Origin: Smallanthus sonchifolius
Lineage: Eukaryota; Streptophyta; Magnoliopsida; Asterales; Asteraceae
NCBI GenBank assembly: GCA_023525975.1
Contig: CM042021.1
Location: 109,785,501 to 109,849,500, forward strand
Direction of reading: 5' to 3'
DNA length: 64,000 bases
Under the pieces are notes generated by a model that saw only the letters and a list, made by a program, of their open reading frames with translations, did not search any database and had not been told where the DNA came from. The position numbers and the translations under genes are program-made. Below, piece by piece: positions 45,381-56,046 of this stretch (the first letter of the stretch is position 1; every line of letters starts with the position of its first letter).

Positions 45381-45977
45381 ATGTATAAAAAGACCACTCG
45401 ATCATCTTCATCTTCCGATGAACTTCACAGTCAACATCTGCTTTCTAATCCTGATTCCGAAAAATGTACCTTTACTAACCGTGATATCAAATACCTTGAG
45501 TCAGGGGGATCCTTTCTGAAGAACACCATCTTCAGACCTTTCGACCCCAAGACGAGGGCGGATTTCACCTCCAATTCTTGGGTTTGTTTTACGTCTTTTC
45601 CGTTTACCATTGGTTTCTCATACCCTTTTCCAGCCTTCACCACTGAGTTTTTTAAGAAGATAGGTTTGAGTTACGCTCAGACCATGCCCATGATTTGGCG
45701 AACCCTGCACATTTTGGAAATCTTGATCTGTAACCATGCCCTTGACTTCTCCATCTCTGAATTAGCTTACGTTTATAATCTAAGAAGTCACGATTCTTCT
45801 CGTTTTCTATTCCAAATCAAATCTGGCCAAAGTCATTTGATTCTCAAAACAACCCAGAATGATTCCAACTGGAAAAACAATTTCTTCTTTGTGAGAAGGG
45901 ACTCGATTTCTAACGGGAATAAACTGCCGGTGAAATGGATTAAAAAGGCTAGAATTCCATCTGTAGGATCCTTGTGA
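45381..45977 (+). CDS. Antisense gene of the Retand element, first exon (Transposase_28-like domain)
   Basis: 198 codons on the strand opposite gag-pol, between integrase and the 3' LTR. After a Ser-rich start (MYKKTTRSSSSSDELHSQ) comes a globular region: RPFDPKTRADFTSNSWVCF, TSFPFTIGFSYPFPAFTTEF, FKKIGLSYAQTMPMIWRTLH, YNLRSHDSSRFLFQIKSG, NDSNWKNNFFFVRRDS, LPVKWIKKARIPS. This order of aromatic blocks (FPF, W, YFL, NWK..FFFV, W) fits, from memory, the plant putative gypsy-type transposon family (Pfam Transposase_28). Tat elements are known to carry such an antisense ORF, of unknown function. A TATA-like TTTATAATTA lies ~100 bases upstream. It probably continues by splicing into downstream exons. 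Confidence 0.75.
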   Translation: MYKKTTRSSSSSDELHSQHLLSNPDSEKCTFTNRDIKYLESGGSFLKNTIFRPFDPKTRADFTSNSWVCFTSFPFTIGFSYPFPAFTTEFFKKIGLSYAQTMPMIWRTLHILEILICNHALDFSISELAYVYNLRSHDSSRFLFQIKSGQSHLILKTTQNDSNWKNNFFFVRRDSISNGNKLPVKWIKKARIPSVGSL

Positions 45978-46027
45978 TTCTGGCATTCAGGATATTGACT
46001 CTTAATTTTCTCTTATTGTTTCACAGT

Positions 46028-46182
46028 GCCGAGGTTTTCAGAAGTCGCTCCTGCTACCGAGGATACTGTGAAAAGAGTTGCATTTTTCTACAGTATCGAG
46101 CCGATAGAAAGAACTTTGAAGGTCGGGGCTCCATCAGTGGAAGAAAGCTCGAAAACCTATCCTTCTGTCTCGGAGATATCTG
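46028..46182 (+). CDS. Candidate middle exon of the Retand antisense gene
   Basis: After TTTCACAG (acceptor-like) one frame stays open to ATATCTG|GTAAAG (donor-like) and reads PRFSEVAPATEDTVKRVAFF and IEPIERTLKVGAPSVEESS. Exon limits are inferred from GT/AG signals; the phase with the first exon is not settled. Confidence 0.4.
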
Positions 46183-46560
46183 GTAAAGAAAAATCATAGT
46201 ATTTTGTTAATCAATAATATTAGTAATGATCTAACCTGATCAAGCTCCAAATTTGCTCTTAAGGATATTGACAATATGCTTTCCAAGGACAAGGCTATAA
46301 AAAAGGAGGCAATCTGCTACTCCAACGCTTAAATCGGATGCTCCTAAGCTTGAGGTCTCTATTGCTCATCCTAATCCATCATCTAGCAAGAAGCGAAAAG
46401 TTATCGATCCTGCTGAACTGGCCATTTGGGAATGCTCTGATTTTGTTGATGCTCACAAGAAGCTGCATAACCTCATCCATTTGGTAAGAAATTTCTATTA
46501 TCCTGGATCTTGAATTTGATCCTGCATTTATATTAACATATATATTGTATACAATAGGCT

Positions 46561-47031
46561 ATGGATAAAATGGCCATGTTCTACGATCAACTTTTAAAGG
46601 AGGTTGAGGTGAGCAAGCTGAAGATTACTGAATTGCAAAGGAGCGAGGCCGCTAAGAGCAAAAAGCTATCTGATGTCACCAAGGATCTCAGGAATGTGAA
46701 AGCAGAACTCCAGGATGTGCATCTCCAATATGCCCGGGATCTTGATGAGTCCACCGAACAGGCTAAAGCCTCAACTGTAATGTCCATTCTTCAAGCCAGG
46801 ATTAAGATGGCTAAAGAAGCTAAGGACAAGAATTTTGATAGGGCTACTTCGGATGTACAAGGTTGGAAGAGGCTTGTTGCTGAGTTGGGAGGAGAGTCGG
46901 TGCTGGAGGAGGATGTGAGCAAATTGGTGACCGAAGAAGAGACCGAGGGTTCATCGAAGGTAGCAGAGGAGCATGGAGCTGTTGTTGCTAGGAAGCAAGT
47001 TGACCAAGGCGATGAGGGTAATGATGCCTAG
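46561..47031 (+). CDS. Last exon of the Retand antisense gene (coiled-coil)
   Basis: 156 codons after an acceptor-like TATACAATAG. It reads MDKMAMFYDQLLKEVEVSKL, KITELQRSEAAKSKKLSDVT and KDLRNVKAELQDVHLQYARD, heptad-like with Leu/Val/Ile at regular spacing, then an acidic tail (VLEEDVSKLVTEEETEGSSK) to TAG. The predicted product is a long coiled coil, which is how this family usually ends as far as I know. It has no stop until its natural end, unlike gag-pol of the same element. Confidence 0.65.
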   Translation: MDKMAMFYDQLLKEVEVSKLKITELQRSEAAKSKKLSDVTKDLRNVKAELQDVHLQYARDLDESTEQAKASTVMSILQARIKMAKEAKDKNFDRATSDVQGWKRLVAELGGESVLEEDVSKLVTEEETEGSSKVAEEHGAVVARKQVDQGDEGNDA

Positions 47032-47706
47032 ACCTGAGCCCTGGTATCCGTGATTTTTCTTTTTGATTATTCCTGTTGGTTCTGTTAAAAACATTTTTTT
47101 TCTTTTTCATGCTTTTGGGATCCCTGGATGGGGTAGACAATTTGACATTCCATGTCCTGGGTGGATGGTTCCTCTTTTGGATGAAACCCGAGACACTTTC
47201 CTGCAGTTTACATATTAGTGAATGGTTTATGACTATTTGCCATGTTTGGTCTGCTTTGATATGTTTTTAAAAAATTATGATCCTTAAAACCTTGAGATAC
47301 TTAAAAAAATAGGTTTAAATTTATATTCAGGATACTGGATCCTTAATAGTAACTTCTCGGGTTTTTATCAGACTTAGAGTTATGAAAACATAATTTGGTT
47401 TTGATGAATGTTAAACAAGAATACCAAGCGAATCATGACTTAGTCACTTAAGTTCCAAGTTTAAAAATAAGTATCACATACCTTTGTTGAGTATCAAGTT
47501 GGGTAAATATACATACCGGATTATAGCATAAAGTCCAAAGTATAACAACCATTAGTTGTCCCCTGTGTTCAGTCTTGTTGTAGACCTAGTAATTAAACTT
47601 AATGATGTTCATAAATCTTTAATCCGTTTGAGGATCTTGAGTTAGCATATTGATGCTAAGTTCTTGGGTTAACACGTAAGTGTTAAATACATGTGACAAG
47701 TTAAAA

Positions 47707-47801
47707 TCGTGGGCCAAGCCAGAAAACGTGGGCTAAGACAGTATACGTGGGCCAAGCCAGAATAACATGGGCTAAGACAGAATAACGCGGGTCAAGCCAG
47801 A
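47707..47801. repeat. ~19-20-bp tandem repeat, five units
   Basis: CGTGGGCCAAGCCAGAAAA and CGTGGGCTAAGACAGTAT alternate over five units. Confidence 0.88.
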
Positions 47802-48060
47802 CTTAAGTTAGCATGAAAATGCTAAAAACCTTAGGATTAACACGCCTGTTACTATCGTAGTATTCAAGATAAAGCCAACAGTGATGAAATTATCAGCCAC
47901 TGTTATATGGACTTGTCGCACCACCTTGAACTATACTCAAACATCGTGCGCTCCTGGAGGGGTGTAGAAACCCAATCTACTTAGAAAGGCGAAATCCGTT
48001 TAAACCTTGAGGTATTCAGGATACCTAAACTTAGGAGAGATGGCCAATCTCTATCTTCTG

Positions 48061-48138
48061 TCAGGATCCTTGAGGATCCTTCCTGCAAAACATGAAACTA
48101 TCAGGATCCTTGAGGATCCTTCCTGCAAAACATGAAAC
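48061..48138. repeat. 40-bp tandem duplication containing paired AGGATCCTT motifs
   Basis: Two adjacent copies of a 40-base unit: TCAGGATCCTTGAGGATCCT then TCCTGCAAAACATGAAAC. Each unit holds AGGATCCTT twice. Confidence 0.92.
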
Positions 48139-48272
48139 CTTGGTGAAGGTGGGTGTTGGCTTGGCTAACACCCCTCCGACGCTCAAGTCAGTACTTTGAT
48201 CAAGGGTAATAAGTATAAAAATAGTTAAAGAAAGAAGACGTATCGGTTTCAGTCAGAACATAAGTTTCAAAC

Positions 48273-49757
48273 TTACATAAAATAGGCTTTGAGATGGATA
48301 GCATTCCAGGATCTTGGCAGGATATCCCCTTCCATAGTAGCCAACCAATATGCACCCTTGCCTGCTTCAGAGTCAATCAAGTATGGGCCTTCCCACTTTG
48401 GTGAAAGCTTTCCATCACTAGGATTGGTAGTATTTTTAAATGCCTTTCTTAGTACGAGATTACCCAATTGGAATCTTCTCTTCCTTATGTTTTTGTTGTA
48501 AGATCTTGCTATCCTTTGTTGATAAGCTGCAATGCGAATTTTAGCAAGATCCCTGAGTTCATCCACAGTGTCAAGATCATGAGTAAGAGCTTCGTTGTTG
48601 GTCTCTGAAGATTGGAGATTGGTTCTGGCAGTAGGGATAACCATCTCTGTCGGGATCATGGCTTCAGTTCCAAATACCAATGAGAATGGGGCTTGCCCTG
48701 TTGTGTTCTTCGTGGTTTTCCTGTATGCCCAAAGTATAAACGGTAACTCTTCAGCCCATCTTCCTTTCTTTGCTCCCAATTTCTTCTTGGGGTTGTTAAC
48801 GATGATCTTGTTGCTTGATTCTGCTTGTCCATTGGCTTGAGGATGTATTGGGGCAGAAGTTATCATTTTGATTCCCCAACTGGCACATAAGTCAGTTGTT
48901 CTCTTGCCAATGAACTGAGATCCATTATCACATACTATCTCTGTCGGGTTCCCAAATCTTGTCAGGATGTTGCTCTTGATGAAGGAGATGACCTCTTTCT
49001 CTCTGACTTGGACAAATGCCTCAGCTTCGATCCATTTAGAGAAATAATCCGTCATTGCTAGCATAAAGACCTTTCCTCCTGGTTCTTTGGGAAGTTTGCC
49101 GACGATATCCATTCCCCACTTCATGAATGGCCACGGAGAGACGATTGGGTATAAAGGTTCTGCCGGTTGATGGAGTATGTTGCTGTGTCTCTGGAAAGCG
49201 TCACATTTTTTAGAGTAAGTCCCAGCATCTTTCCTTATGGTAGGCCAGTAATATCCTATCCTCAGGATCCTTGAAAACAATGCTCTGCCTCCAGTGTGAT
49301 TACCACAATCTTCTTCGTGTAGATCTTTCAGGACTTCATGCGCTTTAGGATCTTCCAAGCATCTTAAGTATGGACCTGCAATTGATTTTCTATACAAAAC
49401 ATTCTGTAATATTATAAAACAAGACATCCTCATGCGAAAAGCTTTGTGGTTCTTTTCATCACTTGAGATCTCACCAGCCTGCAAGTATTTTTTGATGGGT
49501 AAAATCCAGGATCCTTGACTAGATTCAAGATCCCGAATATCTGCTTCTTCTTCAATGTTGGAAACTTCATTTATCTTCTCAATTGTTGGGCTCAGAATAT
49601 GTATGATAGGTATCTTGATGCCTTCCGGTATCCTGAGAGCCGAAGCAAGGTTTGCTAGGGCATCAGCCTCAGTATTGTCTTCTCTGGGCACCTGTATTAT
49701 GTTAAAAGTTTGGAATTCCATGGATAATTGCTTAACTACTGCGAGGTATTTGACCAA
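48273..49757 (-). CDS. Retand integrase with the end of the archaeal-type RNase H
   Basis: 494 open codons. The N-terminal ~45 residues finish the second RNase H (VKYLAVVKQLSMEFQTFNII, REDNTEADALANLAS). Integrase then follows: the HHCC finger HEEDCGNHTGGRALFSRILR to YSKKCDAFQRHSN, where the second zinc cysteine is phenylalanine. Core: KWGMDIVGKLPKEPGGKVFM, MTDYFSKWIEAEAFVQVREK, VCDNGSQFIGKR and HPQANGQAESSNKI, with D, D and E all present. The C-terminal domain (FQLGNLVLRKAFKNTTNPSD, KLSPKWEGPYLI) has no chromodomain, as expected for Tat. It ends naturally at LKAYFM. The longest intact frame of the element, though its zinc site is probably defective. Confidence 0.93.
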   Translation of the reverse strand: MVKYLAVVKQLSMEFQTFNIIQVPREDNTEADALANLASALRIPEGIKIPIIHILSPTIEKINEVSNIEEEADIRDLESSQGSWILPIKKYLQAGEISSDEKNHKAFRMRMSCFIILQNVLYRKSIAGPYLRCLEDPKAHEVLKDLHEEDCGNHTGGRALFSRILRIGYYWPTIRKDAGTYSKKCDAFQRHSNILHQPAEPLYPIVSPWPFMKWGMDIVGKLPKEPGGKVFMLAMTDYFSKWIEAEAFVQVREKEVISFIKSNILTRFGNPTEIVCDNGSQFIGKRTTDLCASWGIKMITSAPIHPQANGQAESSNKIIVNNPKKKLGAKKGRWAEELPFILWAYRKTTKNTTGQAPFSLVFGTEAMIPTEMVIPTARTNLQSSETNNEALTHDLDTVDELRDLAKIRIAAYQQRIARSYNKNIRKRRFQLGNLVLRKAFKNTTNPSDGKLSPKWEGPYLIDSEAGKGAYWLATMEGDILPRSWNAIHLKAYFM

Positions 49758-50495
49758 TTTTTCTCCCTTTACTGCATACGAGCCATTGAAATGATTAGCA
49801 ATTAATAATGAGTCTACATATACCTGGAGATACCTGATCTTGATATCTCAAGCTAGTTGTAATCCTGCTATCAGCGCCTCATACTCTGCTTCATTATTAG
49901 TTTCCTGGAACTCACGACTTATGGATTGGGGTATTATGTCCCCTTGTGGCGATTTTAGTATGACTCCCAGACCTTTTCCTCTTACATTTGATGCACCATC
50001 AGTGAATAAGGTCCATTCATCCTTCGACTCTTCTAGTTGTTAGACTTCATGGTCTGCCTCATGTTGAATGTCACTGCTGAAATCAGCCACAAAGTTCGCA
50101 AGCGCATGAGACTTTATTGCTGTTCTAGGTTCATATATGAGGTCATAGGCGCTGAGCTTGACTGACCACTTGGCCATCCTTCCTGACATCTCTGGCTTTC
50201 TTAAGACACACTTAATGGGATAATTAGTCTTAACATGAATAGCATGTGTTTCAAAATAATGTCTAAGTTTAGTGGATGCCATTATTAAGGCTAAAATCAA
50301 TTTTTATAAATGAGAGTACCAGGTTTCCGCTGCTAGCAAAATTTTACTTACATAGTATATCGGATGATGTTGTCCCTCATGATCCTTGACTAGTACAACA
50401 CTTACGATGCCTCGGGATACTGCCAAGTACAGGGATAATGGTTCGCCGTCTTCTGGTTTCATTAATAAAGGAGCTGATGACAAGTATTCTTTCAA
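49758..50495 (-). pseudogene. Retand RNase H pair (retroviral type, then archaeal type)
   Basis: The first RNase H lies in 50495-50040: LYLAVSRGIVSVVLVKDHEG, HPIYYVSK, then after a TAA near 50301 IMASTKLRHYFETHAIHVKT, MAKWSVKLSAYDLIYEPRTA and KSHALANFVADF. After a TAA near 50040 the second RNase H starts at about 50025 with WTLFTDGASNVRGKGLGVIL, then NNEAEYEALIAGLQLA, a TGA near 49850, and VDSLLIANHFNGSYAVKGEK. The extra domain is the archaeal-like RNase H of the Tat lineage. Three stops lie in this segment. Confidence 0.85.
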
Positions 50496-51604
50496 TGATT
50501 GGAGTGCTCGTTCATTCTTCTCTTCCCATTCGAATCTTTTGTTCTTCCTCAGGATGTCGTAGAACTCTTTGCACCTTTCTGAGGATCTTGATACGAATAT
50601 GTTGAGTGCTGCTACCCTGTCGGTTAGTCTCTGGACATCCTTGGTGTTTGCTGGAGATTTCAGATTGATGATTGCTTTGATTTGTTCTGGACTGGCTTAT
50701 ATCCCTCTCTTGGTTACCATGTAGCCTAGGAACTTTCCTGCCCCCACTCCGAAGTGGAATTTGGAAGGATTTAACTTCATGTTGTACTGGTCCAGGATAT
50801 CAAATGCTTCTCTAAGGTCCCTGAGATGATCCTTAGCCCTCTTTGATTTTACCACCATGTCGTCTATGTAGACCTCCATGGTGTCCCCTAGTTTCTCTTT
50901 GAACATCATGTTCACCAGTCTTTGGTATGTAGCACCTGCATTTTTCAAACCAAAAGGCATAGCAATATAACAATAAATACCTGTATGAGTCATGAACACA
51001 ATATCCTCCTGGTCTGAGGATTCCATCTGAATTTGTTGGAATCCTGATGAAGCATCCATGAAAGTCAGCATTTTGTGGCCTGCTGTGGCGTCGACCATAG
51101 AGTCAATGTGTGGTAGTGGAAAAGGATCTTTGGGGCATGCTTTGTTTAAGTCAATGAAATCTACACAGACTCTCCATTTCCTATTTTTCTTCTAGACCAC
51201 CACCACATTGGCTAGCCATTTTGGGAATTTTACTTTCCTTATCATTCCAGACTTGAGAAGCTTTTCCACCTCTTCTTGGATGATCATGTTTCTTTCAGGA
51301 GCAAACTTCCTTCGCTTTTGATGTGTTGGCCTGAAACTTTTGTCAATTCCAAGTCTATGGGTTATGATATTTTTGGATATACATGTCATGTCCTCGTGCT
51401 TCCATACGAAGGTTGCTTTTCTGCCCTTCAGGAATTTCAGGATATCTTTTTCAATATCCTCAGGGATATTGTTTCCTACAAGGATCTTTACATCTGGGTT
51501 CTCAGCATCCAGGGATACCTCTTTCACATCATGTTCTTTAGCTTCTAGAATATCCCTAGACTGCTTCGTTGATTGCTATGCTTACCCGGTTTTGATGGAG
51601 GCTT
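50496..51604 (-). pseudogene. Retand reverse transcriptase
   Basis: It starts with the RT-protease linker (51527: KEVSLDAENPDVKILVGNNI). RT entry follows: SFRPTHQKRRKFAPERNMII, LLKSGMIRKVKFPKWLANVV, then a TAG near 51190. Next come FIDLNKACPKDPFPLPHIDS, the catalytic TFMDASSGFQQIQM block, MPFGLKNAGATYQRLVNMMF, and the box EVYIDDMVVKSKR. A TAA near 50697 follows TKRGI, after which the thumb continues (SPEQIKAIINLKSPANTKDV). The catalytic residues are intact; the stops make it non-functional. Confidence 0.9.
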
Positions 51605-52077
51605 TCATCGAGAAGTATAACAGTTTTTAGCCTCTTTTTGATCGCTATTGATCTTTACCACTCCCCAAGGGGTAGGCATCTTGACGCATTGGTGATACAT
51701 TGAGGGTACTGCCTTCATATCCTGTATCCATGGCCTTCCTAAAATGATATTGTAGCAAGACAAAGAATCTATTACACAAAATTTTTGAATAGAATTTACC
51801 CCTTCAATGTATATCGGTAGTTTTATCTCTCTGACTATGCTTTTGACTTCTCCGCTGAATCCTACAAGCACTGAGGATGTTGAAATAATTTCAGAATTCA
51901 GGATCCCCATTCTCTTTAGGACTTCATGCTGAATTATGTTCACCAAGCTCCCTCTGTCAATCAGTATCCTTCGGATGAAGTGGTTTGCAATGTAAAGAGT
52001 GATTACTAGACCATCATGATGAGCATCTTGTATGTTATTTCAGTCATCTTCGTCGAAACAGATAACCTTTTCTTCAG
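51605..52077 (-). pseudogene. Retand protease
   Basis: In the frame upstream of 51946 the minus strand gives LIDRGSLVNIIQHEVLKR, a variant of the aspartic protease D-x-G-S active site. Then follow SSVLVGFSGEVKSIVREIKL and NIILGRPWIQDMKAVPSMYH, typical of Tat proteases. Gag and protease are in different frames here (shift near 52078, plus a TGA near 52040). Confidence 0.82.
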
Positions 52078-53835
52078 TTAAGTTGGAGGTCCTGATAGGT
52101 CTGTCCCCATTCTCTGTTTTCGCTTCTTTGGCATTTTTTTTGCTTCAGAGTAAGAAGTACCATAAATATTAGATCCACCAGATATAAAACCTATTACCTT
52201 GGCATCTGGCGGCGGGGATTTTGCTCTTTGCGGGATCATGTCTTCATCCTTGGTCTTGTTCTTTCCTTTGCCCAGAAATTCTTTGAGATATCCCTTGCTC
52301 AGGAGATAACTTATCTCCTTTCGCAAAGTAATACAATCCCCAGTTATATCGTGGAATGCACACCACTTGGACTTGTCCTTTCCTCCTGAGTTCCTCTCAA
52401 ACTTGCGAGGCCACCTGGATTTTTCTCCAAGATCCTGCATAGCAAATAGCAAACCAGTTGTATCAAGAGAAAAACAGTATTCAGACAACTTATGATATTC
52501 TTCCTCGTCCTCGTCATCTTCTACAGCGTTGACCCTATGATTGTCCGGCTTAGAATACGGCTTGGATCTGTACGGCTTGAAAGGTGCAGGTTCAGCTTTC
52601 CGGTTAGGTTGAGTGTAGCTTGTGGGAGCATTCACTCTTTGCTGGATCTTTTTATCATCTTCCAGCCTAACAAACCTCAATGACTGGTTCCTGAATTCAT
52701 CAAGGTTCCTGCAAGGATTCATAACAAGGTCTTCATAAAATTGAGAATCCTTCTGTAGTCCCATCTTGAAGGCCTGGACTGCAGTGGCAACGTCAAGGTT
52801 CAGGATATCCAATGATTCCTAGCCGAACTTGCTGACATAATCCCGAAGAGACTCTCCGTTGTTCTGAGTTATCATGTATAAGTCACTTGTTAACCTTTCA
52901 AAGGTCCTACTGCAGGAAAAATGATTGTTAAACAGATTGATTAAGTGAGCAAACAAAGTAATATAATAAGGTTTAACGTTAAGTATCCATTTCAGGGTTG
53001 ATCCTGTTAAGGTAGAGCCGAAGCCATTGCATAAGCAGGCTTCCTTTAGGTCCATGGGAATGGGGTTTATTTCCATTCGTTCCCTGTACTGCGAGACGTG
53101 CTTCTCAGGATATGTAGTTCCATCGTACAATTTCATGTTAGGAGTCTGGAAGCGCTTGGCGATCTCAGCATCACATAACGGTGGAGCGAATCTGGAGATC
53201 CCATGACTGGTAGAGGACATTTCCGGTATAGGTTGGACCACACCTTGTACACTGGAGATCATCTCTCTCAACTTCTTTAACTTCTTGGCTATGGACGGAG
53301 TGATTCCTGTCTCCTGCACAATTTCGTTAGTATTTGAAAATTGATTGAATGTGTTACCGTTCTCAGGATTTCAGAACGATGATCCTGGAGTAAATCCAAG
53401 ATCCTGATTTGTCGTAACTCTGACAGCCGGGGTAGGGCCAACTGCAATGATCCCTGTTTCCATGGGAAGGAAGTCTCCCTTATGGATTTCTGAGGATCCT
53501 GAATAATTAAAATCCAAGATCCTTGGTTGCAGCGGGGTTGTCACTTCCACTGGTTTCTTCGATTCCTTAACCTTCTCAATCTCTCGAAACAGTGCTTGGT
53601 TAGTCTTCCTCTGTTGTTCCATTTGTTGTTTCATCTCCGAGAACAGATCGAGGATATCATTGTTTGATACGATCACAGGTCCACCAGCATGTATTCCGGA
53701 TCCTGAAAAACCCGCAGGAGTAGTTTTCTTCGGCTGATTAACACTTTTTTGAAATGGAGGAGGAGGAATATGGTTGACCAACCCAGAGCTCGAAAATGGA
53801 GCAGAAACAGAAATATTTTTAGATTGAGATGACAT
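52078..53835 (-). pseudogene. Retand gag
   Basis: The most likely start is the ATG at 53835 (MSSQSKNISVSAPFSSSGLV), about 95 bases after the primer site; the frame is open upstream but into the leader. N-terminal Pro/Ser-rich part, then a coiled stretch (DLFSEMKQQMEQQRKTNQAL). A TGA lies just below 53371. The capsid-like region follows (53319-52819: RMEINPIPMDLKEACLCNGF, TLKWILNVKPYYITLFAHLI, LYMITQNNGESLRDYVSKF). A TAG near 52817, then FKMGLQKDSQFYEDLVMNPC and a zinc-knuckle-like KWCAFHDITGDCITLRKEIS that looks a few residues short of the usual Cys-His spacing. One frame, two stops. Confidence 0.88.
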
Positions 53836-53910
53836 TTTTGAAAATAGCTTTGAAAGATAGTGATTGAACACAAATTTTAGCAAAGATTTAAAGATGAAAA
53901 GCACCACTTG

Positions 53911-53928
53911 CCCCACGGTGGGCGCCAA
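53911..53928 (-). promoter_or_regulatory. Primer-binding site of the Retand element
   Basis: The minus strand reads TTGGCGCCCACCGTGGGG two bases after the LTR end. TGGCGCC is the start usual in Tat elements. I have not assigned the tRNA with certainty. Confidence 0.75.
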
Positions 53929-53930
53929 AT

Positions 53931-54531
53931 TGTTTTGGGTAAAAATTATATAAACTAACTTTGTAACCAAATTTCGTAAGTGAGGTAGTGTGCTTGTAAA
54001 ATCAATGTGAAACAATACAAAAACGTAAAGAGTGACACAGTTGTTTATGAGGAAAGCCCTTGATCTTTAGGGATCGTCGGCATAAAACCTCGGGAGGTGA
54101 CAGTCGACACCTGCCTAATTTCTTGAATAAATGGTAAAGAATTACAAGTGTTGAGCAGTAAATGATCGAGCTATGAGTGTTATAGAGGTGATTACGAGTC
54201 TAGTAAGCTAAGTGCGCAGTGAAGATGTCAATCAATACTGCTGAATTTATACAGAAGATAAGCTAACTAACTATCCGGGAATCCCGGAATCGACTAAGTC
54301 TTCAAATATGACCGTTGGAGGCCAATCCACGCGTCATCTACACATTCTTCTCAAAGTCTAGACCGATTCTTTAGGGATCAAATTGACTTCACGTGTTTTA
54401 CCTGCGCATTGGTTAAGATAGAAGAAAGATATAATGGTTAGGTAATATATAAATTGAGGATACCGAAACCCGTCAGGATACCGAAGTACGTCGAATATCC
54501 AGGATCCCTAGTGGTGAAATGATCCCTAACA
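53931..54531 (-). repeat. 5' LTR of the Retand element
   Basis: TGTTTTGGGTAAAAATTATA...GATCCCTAACA. It differs from the other LTR by scattered substitutions and one small indel (GTGTTTCTAATC missing near 54228). Confidence 0.93.
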
Positions 54532-54536
54532 GGAAG

Positions 54537-56046
54537 TATTTGGAAAAGTAGTTAATTGTTGAAAATCTGACTTAGGTGATTTTAAGGGTGAACAACTTCT
54601 TTATTCAATTTAGATTAGACATTGTGACTAATCTAAGGACTCTTTTAAGGTCAGATCGTCAAGAGACCAAATCCCTTACTTAAGAATGTCAACTTCTTCT
54701 TGTCCTTGAAATACTCATTACTATCAATTCCCTATGGATCGTTCAGCTGTTTCCTCCTAATACATCACTTTGATCAGCTTTGCATACTCCAATTTTTCGA
54801 GTAAGTTTGATTCTATATTGATGAGATTTCTTTAATATCTCGAGCGGTTATGAATTTCTTGTTGTTGCCCCTTTCTTTTCATAATAACTCTCTCTTTTTT
54901 TTTGTGTAACGAAACAAGATTCAATCTTCAAACGTAATACGAATTTGTCAACTAGTGGGGATAATTATTCCTTAATTCATAGCCAAGTTGATTTTCAATG
55001 AAAAGGGTTAAAAAGATAAAAAGGCTAATTTCTCAGGTTTATGGGTGTGAAATGTGGGTTTCGAAATGAAAAGGTTTAGGCTCAAACAGGCTAACTAGGG
55101 GAAATGTTTAGGGTAGGTAACAGACAAAGAAACGACTAAGGAGAAAGGGTTAATCGTAATGCCTCAATCATTTTTATGCATTCTTTTAGTCCATGATCTT
55201 GAAATGTATATTTTACACAAGTTCTAACGTGCAAAACAATAATTAGCAAACACTCTATCAAACGAAATGAGCATGTGAAGTGTGTATGTATGATAATGCT
55301 CGAATAGGCTCAAATTCTCAAATGAAACGGAAGGTAAACGGTAATAAAAATAAAAATGTGCATAAACTTATTTCTTTATTTTTGCTGTGCTTACTAATCT
55401 TCCCTATTTGTTTCCTTGATTCACTTCAACGGTATTTCAAATTGCTGTTTTTATTATTATGCCGACTATGCCAAATGATTTTTAAGACTTTTGCTTTAAG
55501 ATTATTTATGAAGCTGTCATACTTACAGATTATTTTTGAAAATGTTTTTATTACTTCTACATATATTTTAATTCAATGGATTGGGTAGTTGTTAATCATG
55601 CACTTGTAATACTTAGAACAAAATCAGGCAGTCAATGTATTGGTAAGCGTCCACCCCACACTTAAAATTTGACAATGTCCTCATTGTACGAAAATATGTT
55701 ATATAATAAATGCCATGGTTAAAAGAGGGGTGAAAGGAAACTAATACTCCCCTGATGATATGTCATCATCGTGCGTATGGTCGAATTCCATGGCTGCCAA
55801 AACGTATTTCCAAGCACGAACCAAAACCTATAATACATGTGATGCTATGCAATGCTCAAAATATAAAATAAGTACTGAAAATAAAAAGGGTTAAACTAAT
55901 ATTCTCCAATAATTGGCGGTCGAATAGGTTTGGTCGCGGTGCCACCATGTCAACGGTTACCTATGTAACCGGTAAAAATGATACTATGTCTAGTCAACAA
56001 CCAAAACAAACAGACCATTGTCAAGAGTTAAGAACCACAAACCTTA
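54537..56046 (-). other. 3' non-coding region of the Athila-type element, right part
   Basis: It continues 44112-44514 after the Retand insertion. No credible minus-strand coding. It contains the second polypurine-like tract (55652-55668, minus TTTTAAGTGTGGGG). The plus-strand frame 55280-55588 is Leu/Phe-rich but low-complexity and I do not trust it. Confidence 0.6.

Larger units (their letters stand above)
47032..48272. other. Non-coding 3' region of the Retand element
   Basis: No coding signal. It holds two tandem arrays (47707-47801 and 48061-48138) and poly-T stretches. Confidence 0.6.
44515..54531 (-). mobile_element. Complete Tat/Retand-type Ty3/gypsy element (10 kb)
   Basis: LTRs 44515-45124 (610 bp) and 53931-54531 (601 bp), ~95% alike by eye, are flanked by perfect GGAAG duplications (44510-44514 and 54532-54536). 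On the minus strand: primer site, gag, protease, RT, RNase H, second (archaeal-type) RNase H, integrase, a long 3' region with a gene on the opposite strand, polypurine tract. The dual RNase H and antisense gene mark the Tat lineage. At least seven stops break gag-pol, while integrase is open for 494 codons. Confidence 0.93.

Noticed and set aside
55280..55588. 102-codon hydrophobic plus-strand frame
   Set aside because: Leu/Phe-rich translation of an AT-rich stretch in the Athila 3' region, on the opposite strand to the element; no family features.
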